A stretch of DNA of 64,000 nucleotides from Veillonella rogosae JCM 15642 (GTDB lineage Bacteria; Bacillota; Negativicutes; Veillonellales; Veillonellaceae): NCBI RefSeq assembly GCF_002959775.1, contig NZ_PPCX01000015.1, forward strand, positions 37,567 through 101,566, written 5' to 3'. The translations under genes and the position numbers were made by a program. The notes under the pieces are model-generated. The model saw only the letters and a program-made list of their open reading frames with translations. It did no database searches and was not told the DNA's origin. How positions within the stretch are numbered: the first letter of the stretch is position 1; every line of letters begins with the position of its first letter. Shown piece after piece: positions 37,077-44,642 of this stretch.

Positions 37077-37673
37077 TTATTTATAACTGAACTGCGCATC
37101 CATAATCATTTGGCGCAACTGCTCAATGCGAACACCTTCAGGTAGCTTGTCTCTATAAAACTGCAAATTATAATAGTAACGAGTATCTTCATAATCTGTA
37201 ACTAATACCATATCCGTCCTATTATGTAATGGCCAGCCATACATAAATTCGGCTAGCAAACTACGCACACCATCATTATTGACCTCTATTACATCATGCT
37301 TAATAGGCAATACCATCTTTACGGTAGGTTCTGGAATCGTTCTATCTTCAACAATTCTTTTAACCTTTTTATCTAAGGATACACTACCATTATCAATCAA
37401 TCTAGCCTTTACATGCATAAATACCCCATCAGAGGTTCTAAACACCCTACCATCAATGTCCTTTGTTTCACCCTGCGTTTCGATAGCATCCTTTAATACT
37501 CGGAATTGATACGGCCCATAAAACTTTGTATCTGTAATAGCATCTAATGCCGCATCATACTGACCATTATGTACATTCGTAACATGCATAACAGGTTTTA
37601 TATCGCTAGCTTGTGAAAGCATCGGTACGGCTAAACACAAACCTAAGCTTAGTAATGTGATACAACGTTTCAT
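37077..37673 (-). CDS. Small exported protein, unknown function
   Basis: 198 residues; signal peptide (MKRCITLLSLGLCLAVPMLS, cut after QA). The mature part has no known motif. Its end (VLVTDYEDTRYYYNLQFYR...RIEQLRQMIMDAQF) resembles the C-terminal pattern of the larger exported proteins at 38219 and 41919 (a short D-x-x-x-x-Y strand, then an LR-x-(L/M)-I-x-DA helix). It may be a small relative. SD GGAGAGGGAG. Confidence 0.65.
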   Translation of the reverse strand: MKRCITLLSLGLCLAVPMLSQASDIKPVMHVTNVHNGQYDAALDAITDTKFYGPYQFRVLKDAIETQGETKDIDGRVFRTSDGVFMHVKARLIDNGSVSLDKKVKRIVEDRTIPEPTVKMVLPIKHDVIEVNNDGVRSLLAEFMYGWPLHNRTDMVLVTDYEDTRYYYNLQFYRDKLPEGVRIEQLRQMIMDAQFSYK

Positions 37674-37898
37674 ATGAGGCTCCCTCTCCCTAAAAACTAT
37701 TATCTTATTTGTATTGTAACATAATTAATCTATTCCATTATAATAGTTACAAAACGAAAGAGGTTCCTATTGGTCACCTAGGTGACTATTAGGAACCTCT
37801 AATCTATTTACTTTTATAATTAACGGCACTATATTGAAATTGAGGCCTCTAAATGGGTCCAGCCTTTGCTAATCTTCTAGAGATTGGCGGTGATCAAT

Positions 37899-37976
37899 AT
37901 GAGTACATTTAAAGTGTTATCGTTAATGATCTCCTTTGGGATACTTGTAGCGACCATTATCATGGCAGCAAAGTGA
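37899..37976 (+). CDS. 25-residue holin-like toxin peptide, copy A
   Basis: The peptide starts MSTFKVLSLMISFGILVA and ends in IIMAAK: one membrane helix with a short polar N terminus and a C-terminal lysine. It matches the general pattern of holin-like toxins (Hol_Tox, often written as M-(S/T)-x-(Y/F)-x-x-L-S-L-M-(I/L)-S-F-G) and type I toxins such as TxpA/BsrG. The SD GGCGGTGATC is nearly the full complement of the 16S 3' end and lies 4-5 nt before the ATG. The hairpin GCTAATCT/AGATTGGC covers its first bases, which should limit translation. An antisense RNA is encoded at the 3' end. The five copies differ only at synonymous positions, which argues for a translated, selected peptide. Expected target is the inner membrane. 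Confidence 0.78.
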   Translation: MSTFKVLSLMISFGILVATIIMAAK

Positions 37977-38016
37977 TTGACCTCTAGCTGAAGGCTAGCT
38001 TTCTAATCGTGGCATG

Positions 38017-38109
38017 AAAAAAGGCCCGACATTGAGAGTCAGACCGTTTCTTCAATTTTAAATTACTAGAAGCGAAGTCTGGCGCCGAAACCATTTATGC
38101 CTCACTTTG
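38017..38109 (-). ncRNA. Antisense RNA (putative antitoxin), copy A
   Basis: Extended -10 TGATATAAT on the minus strand (TATAAT at 38121-38116), predicted start near 38109. The sequence runs through GTGAGGCATAAATGG and the stem GGTCTGAC/GTCGGGCC into TTTTTT (38022-38017), a good intrinsic terminator. About 93 nt. It is complementary to the 3' region of the toxin mRNA. No clear -35. Confidence 0.6.
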
Positions 38110-38218
38110 ATATAAATTATATCATATCTAAACAGGGAAAGGAATCCAAGGATTTCTTTCCCTGTTATCATTCTACGCCGATTAGGTATATATATTCTCA
38201 TTAGACTCTTCTATTTTA

Positions 38219-39508
38219 TTATAAATAATCCACTTCACCTTTATAAGTATTTCCTAAATTTGCAATTTTAGCATCGGAAATAATGGTATGAAGTAAACCA
38301 ATATTATAATCACTTGTAGCACGATTATAATCAATTGTATGAATATACAGATTATGAGCATCTTGAGTACTAAAATGTAATTCACCAGTGCCATCTTCAT
38401 ACTCAAACACTATGAACACACCAGGAGCACCATCATTCCATATATACTTATGGCTGCCATGACGCATATTGGGCTTCAGTCTTAACTGTGCTTGTGTAAT
38501 CCTTAGAATATCTGCCATATTGGCCCAAATCGGACCTTTATGTTCGTATGGGTGCACGCTAATAGTCTGTGTAATACCACCTGATGTTTTATACACCTTT
38601 ATATTATCCGAACCGGTGCTCTCCTCTACTGCATTATTCAAAACCCTATACGAATAGTCATTATAACTTTCAAAATGACTAGACTCATTTAAACGAGCTA
38701 ATGGAGAAATGGTTGGCACAAGATAATTGGCTATAATATCCTCAATGCCTCGCTTACCAATTCCCCGTTCACCATCTTCTCTAACCAATAAAGTAATAAC
38801 ATATTGTGTATTAGGTTCGTTCGGCAAAGCAAAAGAAATGTCATTGGCCACAAAACTAGGTGTCTCCTTTGTTTTCATAGTACTCCAACGTCCATTTATA
38901 ATATTGTCTCTTTTGAAAGTACTACCATCAATACTGGATACATCATATTGATCTTGCTGCATATTTGTCCATTTTTCTTTCAACGCAGAGCGTACATCAT
39001 TTTGCGTCAATGTATTATAAGGCTTGCCCAAATACTGTGCACTTTCTTCATAGGGACGAGATTCCATAGATAAACTTGTATAAATAAAAGGATGGTTAAA
39101 TCTATAGAGAGAGCCATCAGTTCCAGCTATGCCAGGAAGTGGAACCATTTGCGTGCCACCTCTAAAAGCTGTAAATGGCAACGTATAAGACAGCCCCCCT
39201 TCTGCAGTATGCATATGTACCTCTGTTACAGCATTATATTGAGCCCTCGATATAGAATAATTTAGATTTCTACGTTGGTCAGCAGTCATTTCATTAAGAC
39301 GAAAGAGTATCTCCGCTTCTTCACGATCACCACCAGCACTTATAGCCTTATAGATTCTTTCGTTAAGAATCTTATCCATTAAATCATTCTTATACATTTC
39401 ATTGCCCACAACTTTCGGATTATAGCCTGGTAACTCTTGGGCATTACCACACCCACTCAAACACAGGACAGCAATTAAAAAGCCCAATAACAAAGATTTT
39501 CTAAACAT
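38219..39508 (-). CDS. Lipoprotein of a lineage-specific exported family (member 1)
   Basis: 429 residues with lipobox LSGC (Cys20). Shared with the proteins at 41919 and 57134: a start near PGYNP/PGADP, a strand GGLSYTLPFTAF, a NYLVPTISPL motif near residue 260, and WNDGAPGVFIVFEYEDGTGELHF towards the end (first 15 most similar). No known domain recognised. It lies between toxin cassettes A and B, and cassette C borders a second member. Probably periplasmic, anchored to a membrane. SD TGAGGAG. Confidence 0.7.
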   Translation of the reverse strand: MFRKSLLLGFLIAVLCLSGCGNAQELPGYNPKVVGNEMYKNDLMDKILNERIYKAISAGGDREEAEILFRLNEMTADQRRNLNYSISRAQYNAVTEVHMHTAEGGLSYTLPFTAFRGGTQMVPLPGIAGTDGSLYRFNHPFIYTSLSMESRPYEESAQYLGKPYNTLTQNDVRSALKEKWTNMQQDQYDVSSIDGSTFKRDNIINGRWSTMKTKETPSFVANDISFALPNEPNTQYVITLLVREDGERGIGKRGIEDIIANYLVPTISPLARLNESSHFESYNDYSYRVLNNAVEESTGSDNIKVYKTSGGITQTISVHPYEHKGPIWANMADILRITQAQLRLKPNMRHGSHKYIWNDGAPGVFIVFEYEDGTGELHFSTQDAHNLYIHTIDYNRATSDYNIGLLHTIISDAKIANLGNTYKGEVDYL

Positions 39509-39722
39509 AATTTCTCCTCAATAAGCACTAACTATATTTTGTATATTGTAACATACTCATATAGTAATAAAATAATAACAAAAAAGGTTCCTATTGGTCA
39601 CATAGGTGACTATTAGGAACCTCTCATCTATTTACTTTTATTATTTACACATCTATATTGAAGTTGAGGCCTCTAAATGGGTCCAGCCTTTGCTAATCTT
39701 CTAGAGATTGGCGGTGATCAAT

Positions 39723-39800
39723 ATGAGTACATTCAAAGTATTATCATTGATGATTTCCTTTGGCATACTTGTAGCGACCATTATCATGGCAGCAAAGTGA
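39723..39800 (+). CDS. 25-residue holin-like toxin peptide, copy B
   Basis: Same peptide as copy A, with synonymous changes (GTA, TCA, TTG, ATT and GGC codons). The SD and its hairpin are identical to copy A. It is the only intergenic ORF between the lipoprotein gene and the OFA carrier. Confidence 0.78.
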   Translation: MSTFKVLSLMISFGILVATIIMAAK

Positions 39801-39840
39801 TTGACCTCTAGCTAAAAGTTAGCTTTCTAATCGTGGTATG

Positions 39841-39932
39841 AAAAAAGGCCCGACATAGAAGTCAGACCGTTTCTTCAATTTTAAAACTTTAGAAGCGAAG
39901 TCTGGCGACCAAACCATTTATGCCTCACTTTG
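39841..39932 (-). ncRNA. Antisense RNA, copy B
   Basis: -10 TATAAT at 39944-39939 (extended TGA), terminator stem followed by T6 at 39846-39841. The region after the conserved GGCATAAATGGTTT differs from the others (GGTCGCCAGA in place of CGACGCCAGA). Confidence 0.58.
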
Positions 39933-40053
39933 ATATAAATTATATCATATCTAAATAGGGAAGGGAATTAGACAATTTCCTTCCCTATTTAGTTTATAAA
40001 CCTTACAGTTGTTATAACAGAGTGACTTATATCATCGACAAGATATAGTATCA

Positions 40054-40178
40054 AGTGATATATTATTAATATATCACTACTGGGCTGACGGATACGTAGA
40101 ATTGACTACATGCACAGTAGCACACATCGTGTGATCGCCGACCGTCTGGGCAAGCTTTTGTTCAGGCGGTCTTTTTTT
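40054..40178 (+). promoter_or_regulatory. Palindromic operator and structured leader with terminator upstream of the OFA carrier
   Basis: 40054-40078 is a 25-bp palindrome, perfect except for its central base (arms AGTGATATATTA / TAATATATCACT). The following leader holds two small hairpins (GTAG/CTAC near 40096-40109; CACA/TGTG near 40121-40133) and an intrinsic terminator, GACCGTCTG / CAGGCGGTC + T7 (40140-40178), 68 bp before the ATG. GACGG at 40087-40091 could pair with CCGTC of the terminator, so attenuation is plausible. No known riboswitch class recognised. Confidence 0.55.
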
Positions 40179-40245
40179 ATTTTCTTGTAGCAAATAATAC
40201 TGTACAAAGTTTTAATCATCTCACCTATATGAAAGGAGTTTTCTT

Positions 40246-41466
40246 ATGAGAAATCGCTGGCTTATTGCTCTAGCAGCCATTGGTCTACATATATCTATCG
40301 GTAGCGTGTACGCATGGAGCGTGCTCACACGACCTATTATGGCAGATATGGGATTTACTATGTCTCAAACAACATGGACCTTCTCCTTAGCTATCCTGAT
40401 GCTTGGATTATCTGCAGGCTTTTTAGGATCTTTTGCAGAAAAAATAGGTCCCAAGAAAAGCGGACTTCTTTCAATGTTATTCTGGGTGGCAGGCCTACTA
40501 GGTACAGCCTATGCACTTAGCATACATAATCTCACCTTACTCTATCTCTTCTATGGTATCATCGGTGGTATTGGACTAGGTATTGGTTATATAACACCAG
40601 TGTCTACGCTCGTAAAATACTTTCCAAATCGCCCAGGATTTGCCACCGGATTAGCCATTATGGGTTTTGGATTTGCTTCACTCATTGCGGGCCCGCTTAT
40701 GCAATTCCTCGTAGCTCAAGTTGGATTAGTAAATAACTTCATTATCCTCGGAGTAATCTATCTAGTGATTATGGGTGCCTCTTCGCTCTATTTGAAAGCA
40801 CCTCAACCAAAACAACCACCACGAACTACGAAAGATAAATCCACTATGTACGTTCACAACCATGGTATGCTAGCCAATGATGCTATGAAAACTTGGCAAT
40901 TTGGTGCCCTTTGGTGGATTTTCTTTATTAATATTACTTGTGGTATAGGTCTTCTATCCTTAGCGTCCCCTATGGCACAAGAAACTATTGGTATGACACC
41001 TGCAGCAGCTGCATCACTAGTTGGTATCATCGGTATCTTCAATGGTGGAGGTCGCATTGCGTGGTCTACTATCTCCGACTACATTGGCCGAGCACAAACT
41101 TACATACTATTCTTTATTCTACAAATCATCGCATTCTACGTACTTGCCGAAACCAATAATGCTCTAACATTCCAAGTTTTAATTCTTCTCATTATCACCT
41201 GCTATGGCGGCGGATTCGCCTGTATGCCAGCATATCTTGCAGACCTCTATGGAATACGCCAACTCTCCACTATTCATGGCCGCATTCTGACGGCTTGGGG
41301 ATTAGCTGGTATAGTTGGTCCTATGCTCGTGTCATACTTTCACGAAGCAGGATATGGCTATACTACAGCCTTAGTATGCTTTGCTCTTCTATTTGTATTA
41401 AATACAATTATTGCTATAATCTTAAAAATATACGGCAAACGAGGTCTGCATAAAAGATACTGTTAA
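40246..41466 (+). CDS. OFA-family MFS carrier (oxalate/formate or lactate type)
   Basis: 406 residues, 12 helices. Starts RNRWLIALAAIGLHISIGSVYAWSVL, the typical OFA first helix (GSVYAWSVF). Other motifs: FAEKIGPKKSG after TM2, GIGLGIGYITPVSTLVKYFP in TM4-5, and NGGGRIAWSTISDYIGR in the second half. Members exchange oxalate/formate or import lactate. For an organic-acid fermenter a lactate role is attractive but unproven. SD AAAGGAG. Confidence 0.85.
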   Translation: MRNRWLIALAAIGLHISIGSVYAWSVLTRPIMADMGFTMSQTTWTFSLAILMLGLSAGFLGSFAEKIGPKKSGLLSMLFWVAGLLGTAYALSIHNLTLLYLFYGIIGGIGLGIGYITPVSTLVKYFPNRPGFATGLAIMGFGFASLIAGPLMQFLVAQVGLVNNFIILGVIYLVIMGASSLYLKAPQPKQPPRTTKDKSTMYVHNHGMLANDAMKTWQFGALWWIFFINITCGIGLLSLASPMAQETIGMTPAAAASLVGIIGIFNGGGRIAWSTISDYIGRAQTYILFFILQIIAFYVLAETNNALTFQVLILLIITCYGGGFACMPAYLADLYGIRQLSTIHGRILTAWGLAGIVGPMLVSYFHEAGYGYTTALVCFALLFVLNTIIAIILKIYGKRGLHKRYC

Positions 41467-41632
41467 AGCCCCCGAACTAATTACAAAACGAAAAAGGTTC
41501 CTATTGGTCACCTAGGTGACTATTAGGAACCTCTAATCCATTTACTTTTATTATTCATAACATTATATTGAACTTGAGGCCTCTAAATGGGTCCAGCCTT
41601 TGCTAATCTTCTAGAGATTGGCGGTGATCAAT

Positions 41633-41710
41633 ATGAGTACATTCAAAGTGTTATCGCTGATGATTTCCTTTGGCATACTTGTGGCGACCATTATCATGGC
41701 AGCAAAGTGA
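41633..41710 (+). CDS. 25-residue holin-like toxin peptide, copy C
   Basis: Identical peptide; synonymous CTG at codon 9 and GTG at codon 17. Leader identical to copy A around the SD. Confidence 0.78.
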   Translation: MSTFKVLSLMISFGILVATIIMAAK

Positions 41711-41750
41711 TTGACCTCTAGCTGAAAGCTAGCTTTCTAATTGGGGCATG

Positions 41751-41841
41751 AAAAAAGGCCCGACATAGAAGTCAGACCGTTTCTTCAACATTAAATTCTA
41801 GAAGCGAAGTCTGGCGTCGAAACCATTTATGCCTCACTATG
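41751..41841 (-). ncRNA. Antisense RNA, copy C
   Basis: -10 TATAAT at 41853-41848, terminator T6 at 41756-41751. The linker between the GCTTCTAG core and the terminator is shorter than in copies A and B. Confidence 0.58.
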
Positions 41842-41918
41842 ATATAAATTATATCATATCTAAACAGGGAAAGAAATCGTATGATTTCTTTCCCTATTTT
41901 ATTTATAAAAAATAAGGA

Positions 41919-43136
41919 TTAGATAAACCAAATATCCTCTTGATACATATTACCAGTGTCAGATAATGTTGCATCTGTAATTAATTTTCGTAACTGCGCC
42001 TTAGTATATGTACTATTATCTAAGGGATATTGGATTGAATTTTGGTACTTAAAACTGTCATCATAAGTAGTAAACATCAATATACCCTGTCGATTATCTA
42101 ATTCAAGATCTAGTAATAAACCTGGCATACCATCATTCCAAACAAAGGAATGACTACCTTTGGTAATCTTTTGGGATCCAGGAAATCCAAAGAACTCAGC
42201 AGTCTTATTATCTAGTTTATGTAACAGATCAATTTCGTCAAATGAACTAAATATACCCTTTCCCAAATTATTTGCAGGGTCAATCAAAATTTGTTGCCTT
42301 ATATCTTTATCAACTGTGAAAGTTACACCATCTATTTTAACATTAGGGTTATTTTCTTCAACGGCTGTTTTAGGAACTCTAAAAGAATATTTCTTATAGT
42401 TTTCTACTCTGCTATAGTCATCTAAATCTCGAAGAGAATGAATTGAAGGCAATACATAATTAGCCATTATTGTATTAATATCATTTGATGTGACACTCTC
42501 CGTTACACGAGGATACAGAATAACATTATATGCTTGCTTAGGATGCTTACTCAACTCAAAATTTAAAGCAGTAATGTCCATATCTACAGCACCAGTAAGA
42601 GTTATTTTTCTCCAGTAACTTTTACTAAGACCATCATATTTAAAAACCATATCTGTTTTATCAGGAGAATATGGCATTTTATTTTCAATAATAGCAGTAA
42701 CAATCATTGGGGACTGAAATAAATAACCTGCCGTTGCATCCGGAAAATCACTTAATGCCTCTTTTTGTACTGCACTAAATGGTAATGTTACTGATAGACC
42801 ACCCTTTTTATTATGTAAATTCACTACTGTGTTACCATCAAACTTACGGCGTTCAATAGTATAAATCTCATTCTTTAAGGCTTCTACTGCATCGTCATCT
42901 ACAACAACACCAAACTCTTGATTAAAACGCTCTTTAGAATAAGCGGAAAATGAATCTGCCTTCTTTTTTAATCTCTCATCATATGTAGACTCAATTTTAT
43001 CAGTCGTATATACCGCCTGTACATATGCATCACGCGAAATACTCGGATCTGCACCGGGAATATTCACATCAACAGCATAACTAGAAACACTAATAGCGCT
43101 CAATACAATAGCACTTAATAATAATCGTTTTAACAT
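41919..43136 (-). CDS. Exported protein of the same lineage-specific family (member 2)
   Basis: 405 residues from the ATG at 43136 (SD GAGAGAGG; signal peptide MLKRLLLSAIVLSAISVSSY-A; an upstream ATG at 43193 has no signal-like start). The mature N terminus VDVNIPGADPSISRDAY is almost the same as in the protein at 57134 (IDINIPGADPTVSKDSY). Common motifs: GGLSVTLPFSAV, MANYVLPSIHSL, WNDGMPGLLLDLEL and QLRKLITDATLSDTGNMY. No lipobox, so probably free in the periplasm. Function unknown. Enclosed by cassettes C and D. Confidence 0.72.
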   Translation of the reverse strand: MLKRLLLSAIVLSAISVSSYAVDVNIPGADPSISRDAYVQAVYTTDKIESTYDERLKKKADSFSAYSKERFNQEFGVVVDDDAVEALKNEIYTIERRKFDGNTVVNLHNKKGGLSVTLPFSAVQKEALSDFPDATAGYLFQSPMIVTAIIENKMPYSPDKTDMVFKYDGLSKSYWRKITLTGAVDMDITALNFELSKHPKQAYNVILYPRVTESVTSNDINTIMANYVLPSIHSLRDLDDYSRVENYKKYSFRVPKTAVEENNPNVKIDGVTFTVDKDIRQQILIDPANNLGKGIFSSFDEIDLLHKLDNKTAEFFGFPGSQKITKGSHSFVWNDGMPGLLLDLELDNRQGILMFTTYDDSFKYQNSIQYPLDNSTYTKAQLRKLITDATLSDTGNMYQEDIWFI

Positions 43137-43358
43137 ATACCTCTCTCCACAAAATAGTAATTTTAACTGTATTGTAACATAATAAGAACACAATTATGAA
43201 TACGATTACAAAACGAAAAAGGTTCCTATTGCTCACCTAGGTGACTATTAGGAACCTCTAATCTATTTACTTTTATTATTGACAACACTATATTAAACTT
43301 GAGGCCTCTAAATGGGTCCAGCCTTTGCTAATCAACTCGAGGATTGGCGGTGATGAAT

Positions 43359-43436
43359 ATGAGTACATTCAAAGTGTTATCGTTAATGATTTCCTTTGGC
43401 ATACTTGTAGCAACCATTATCATGGCAGCAAAATGA
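43359..43436 (+). CDS. 25-residue holin-like toxin peptide, copy D
   Basis: Identical peptide with synonymous GCA and AAA codons. This copy has a different SD hairpin (loop AACTCGAG in place of TTCTAGA) and SD GGCGGTGATG, yet the stem GCTAATC/GATTGGC is retained. Confidence 0.78.
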   Translation: MSTFKVLSLMISFGILVATIIMAAK

Positions 43437-43476
43437 TTGACCTCTAGCTAAAAGCTAGCTTTCTAATTGGGGCATG

Positions 43477-43567
43477 AAAAAAGGTCAGACATAGAAGTCA
43501 GACCGTTTCTTCAAATTTTTACTTTAGAAGCGAAGTCTGGCGTCGAAACCATTTATGCCTCACTTTG
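43477..43567 (-). ncRNA. Antisense RNA, copy D
   Basis: -10 TATAAT at 43579-43574, T6 at 43482-43477. The terminator stem here is GGTCTGAC against GTCTGACC, with one mismatch. Confidence 0.56.
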
Positions 43568-43650
43568 ATATAAATTATATCATATTAAAACAAGGAAAGA
43601 AATCTAATGGTTTCTTTCCTTGTTTTAGTTTGTAAGTAATAAATACCGAT

Positions 43651-44576
43651 TTAATCTAATTCTACTTCTTCAAGAAAGACTTCCAAGGGCGTTCTATAAT
43701 TTAGAAGCTTGATCCACGTTCCCAAGCAGAATAAGGTCGAGCAAAATAAATAGACAAGGTTTCATTTTCTAAATTAGATATCTCTGAAAACTCTAAACCG
43801 TTATCTGCAGTTATTGTTTTACATAAGCAAGCTAGATTAACATCTTTAAACGTATTTAACCATGCATGCAGTGTTTCTTTTACATCAGTAGCTCGTGCTG
43901 AGGGACACCGTAAAGCCACATACAATCTGCTTTTACGCTCAAGTAAAGAGACTAAAACATGGTCTGTCTTATCTTTTGTTCCACGGACGGTGTCTAATTC
44001 CCAATGTCCGAATTCCTCGCGCGTTTCAATATTAGGATCGCGAAGTTCTATGGATTTACCAAGTTCTCGCTTATGTTTTCTAGAAATAGATTTTCGTTGG
44101 GAACGCCGTACTACCAATGGTAAATCAATTGCTTTTATACCTAATACACCTTTGTGAAGATAGTTATATAAAATTTTAGTACAAACCATTTCATTACGCA
44201 TAAATAAACCCTTATGTTTAGCATATCCAACAGCAGCATCAAATGACCAATGATCAGCTAGAGTCTTGCTTTCAATCCAATTTATAAAAGATTCTATAGC
44301 ACCAATTCTCATGGTATTAAAGGAGCCAACACGTTGTCTTTCGTATGTTGCTTGTCCAGAATCAGCTAAATATACAAGTTGAGATTTACCTTGTCGAATT
44401 TGAATTACAGTACCACGTTTTAATTCTGTATAAATAGTTGTTCTAGAACGGCCCAGTGAATGTGAAATTGCAGCAATACTATCTCCTAGAACGATTCTCT
44501 TTTCTAAATAAAATCGTTCTTCGAAGTTTAAGTGTTTGTTTATGCGTAATGTCGTGTTATGATTATTGTAGTCCAT
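43651..44576 (-). pseudogene. IS30-family transposase with an internal deletion
   Basis: The intact part (43701-44576) has the N-terminal helix-turn-helix (SIAAISHSLGRSRTTIYTEL) and the DDE domain with the first two acids (HWELDTVRG, ITADNGLEF) and RPYSAWERGS. It then reads SF-stop at the point where the family has the third catalytic residue (ERGSNE). In another frame just after this, the usual C terminus appears: KLLNYRTPLEVFLEEVELD to a TAA at 43651. A segment of roughly 50 codons is therefore missing, and the enzyme should be inactive. Start ATG 44576 has SD GAGG. Terminal repeats were not identified. Confidence 0.85.
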
Positions 44577-44642
44577 AGTGATTACCTCGGTTATATTTTG
44601 ATTAGACACCTAAATCATAACACAAGGTTCACTATGGATTTT

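Larger units (their letters stand above)
37757..38166 (+). repeat. Toxin cassette A (reference copy)
   Basis: Order: palindrome GGTTCCTATTGGTCACC / GGTGACTATTAGGAACC (37757-37800); promoter TTTACT 37807-37812 and TATATT 37830-37835; leader with GAGGCCTC and an SD hairpin; 25-codon toxin; hairpin CTAGCTGAAGGCTAG; bidirectional terminator 38017-38052; antisense promoter 38116-38124; closing hairpin 38131-38166 (AACAGGGAAAGGAATCC and its complement). All other copies share this order and orientation. Confidence 0.85.
39585..39990 (+). repeat. Toxin cassette B
   Basis: Palindrome 39585-39623 (with CACATAGGTG at its centre), promoter 39631-39636 / 39654-39659, closing hairpin 39953-39990. Here the closing arms read AATAGGG and CCCTATT, a paired change from AACAGGG/CCCTGTT in copy A. 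Confidence 0.85.
41495..41899 (+). repeat. Toxin cassette C
   Basis: Palindrome 41495-41532, promoter 41541-41546 / 41564-41569, closing hairpin 41862-41899 (AACAGGG against CCCTATT, so one G-T wobble). It directly follows the OFA carrier, whose transcript may end at the palindrome. Confidence 0.85.
43220..43626 (+). repeat. Toxin cassette D
   Basis: Palindrome 43220-43257, promoter 43266-43271 / 43289-43294, closing hairpin 43587-43626. The closing arms are AACAAGG/CCTTGTT, again a compensating pair. It is followed at once by the IS30 remnant. Confidence 0.85.

Noticed and set aside
22831..40085. Shared ATATATCACTACTGGG at 22836 and 40070 as a regulatory motif
   Set aside because: One copy is the arm of a terminator and the other lies in an operator/leader; AT-rich similarity of 16 bp is probably chance.
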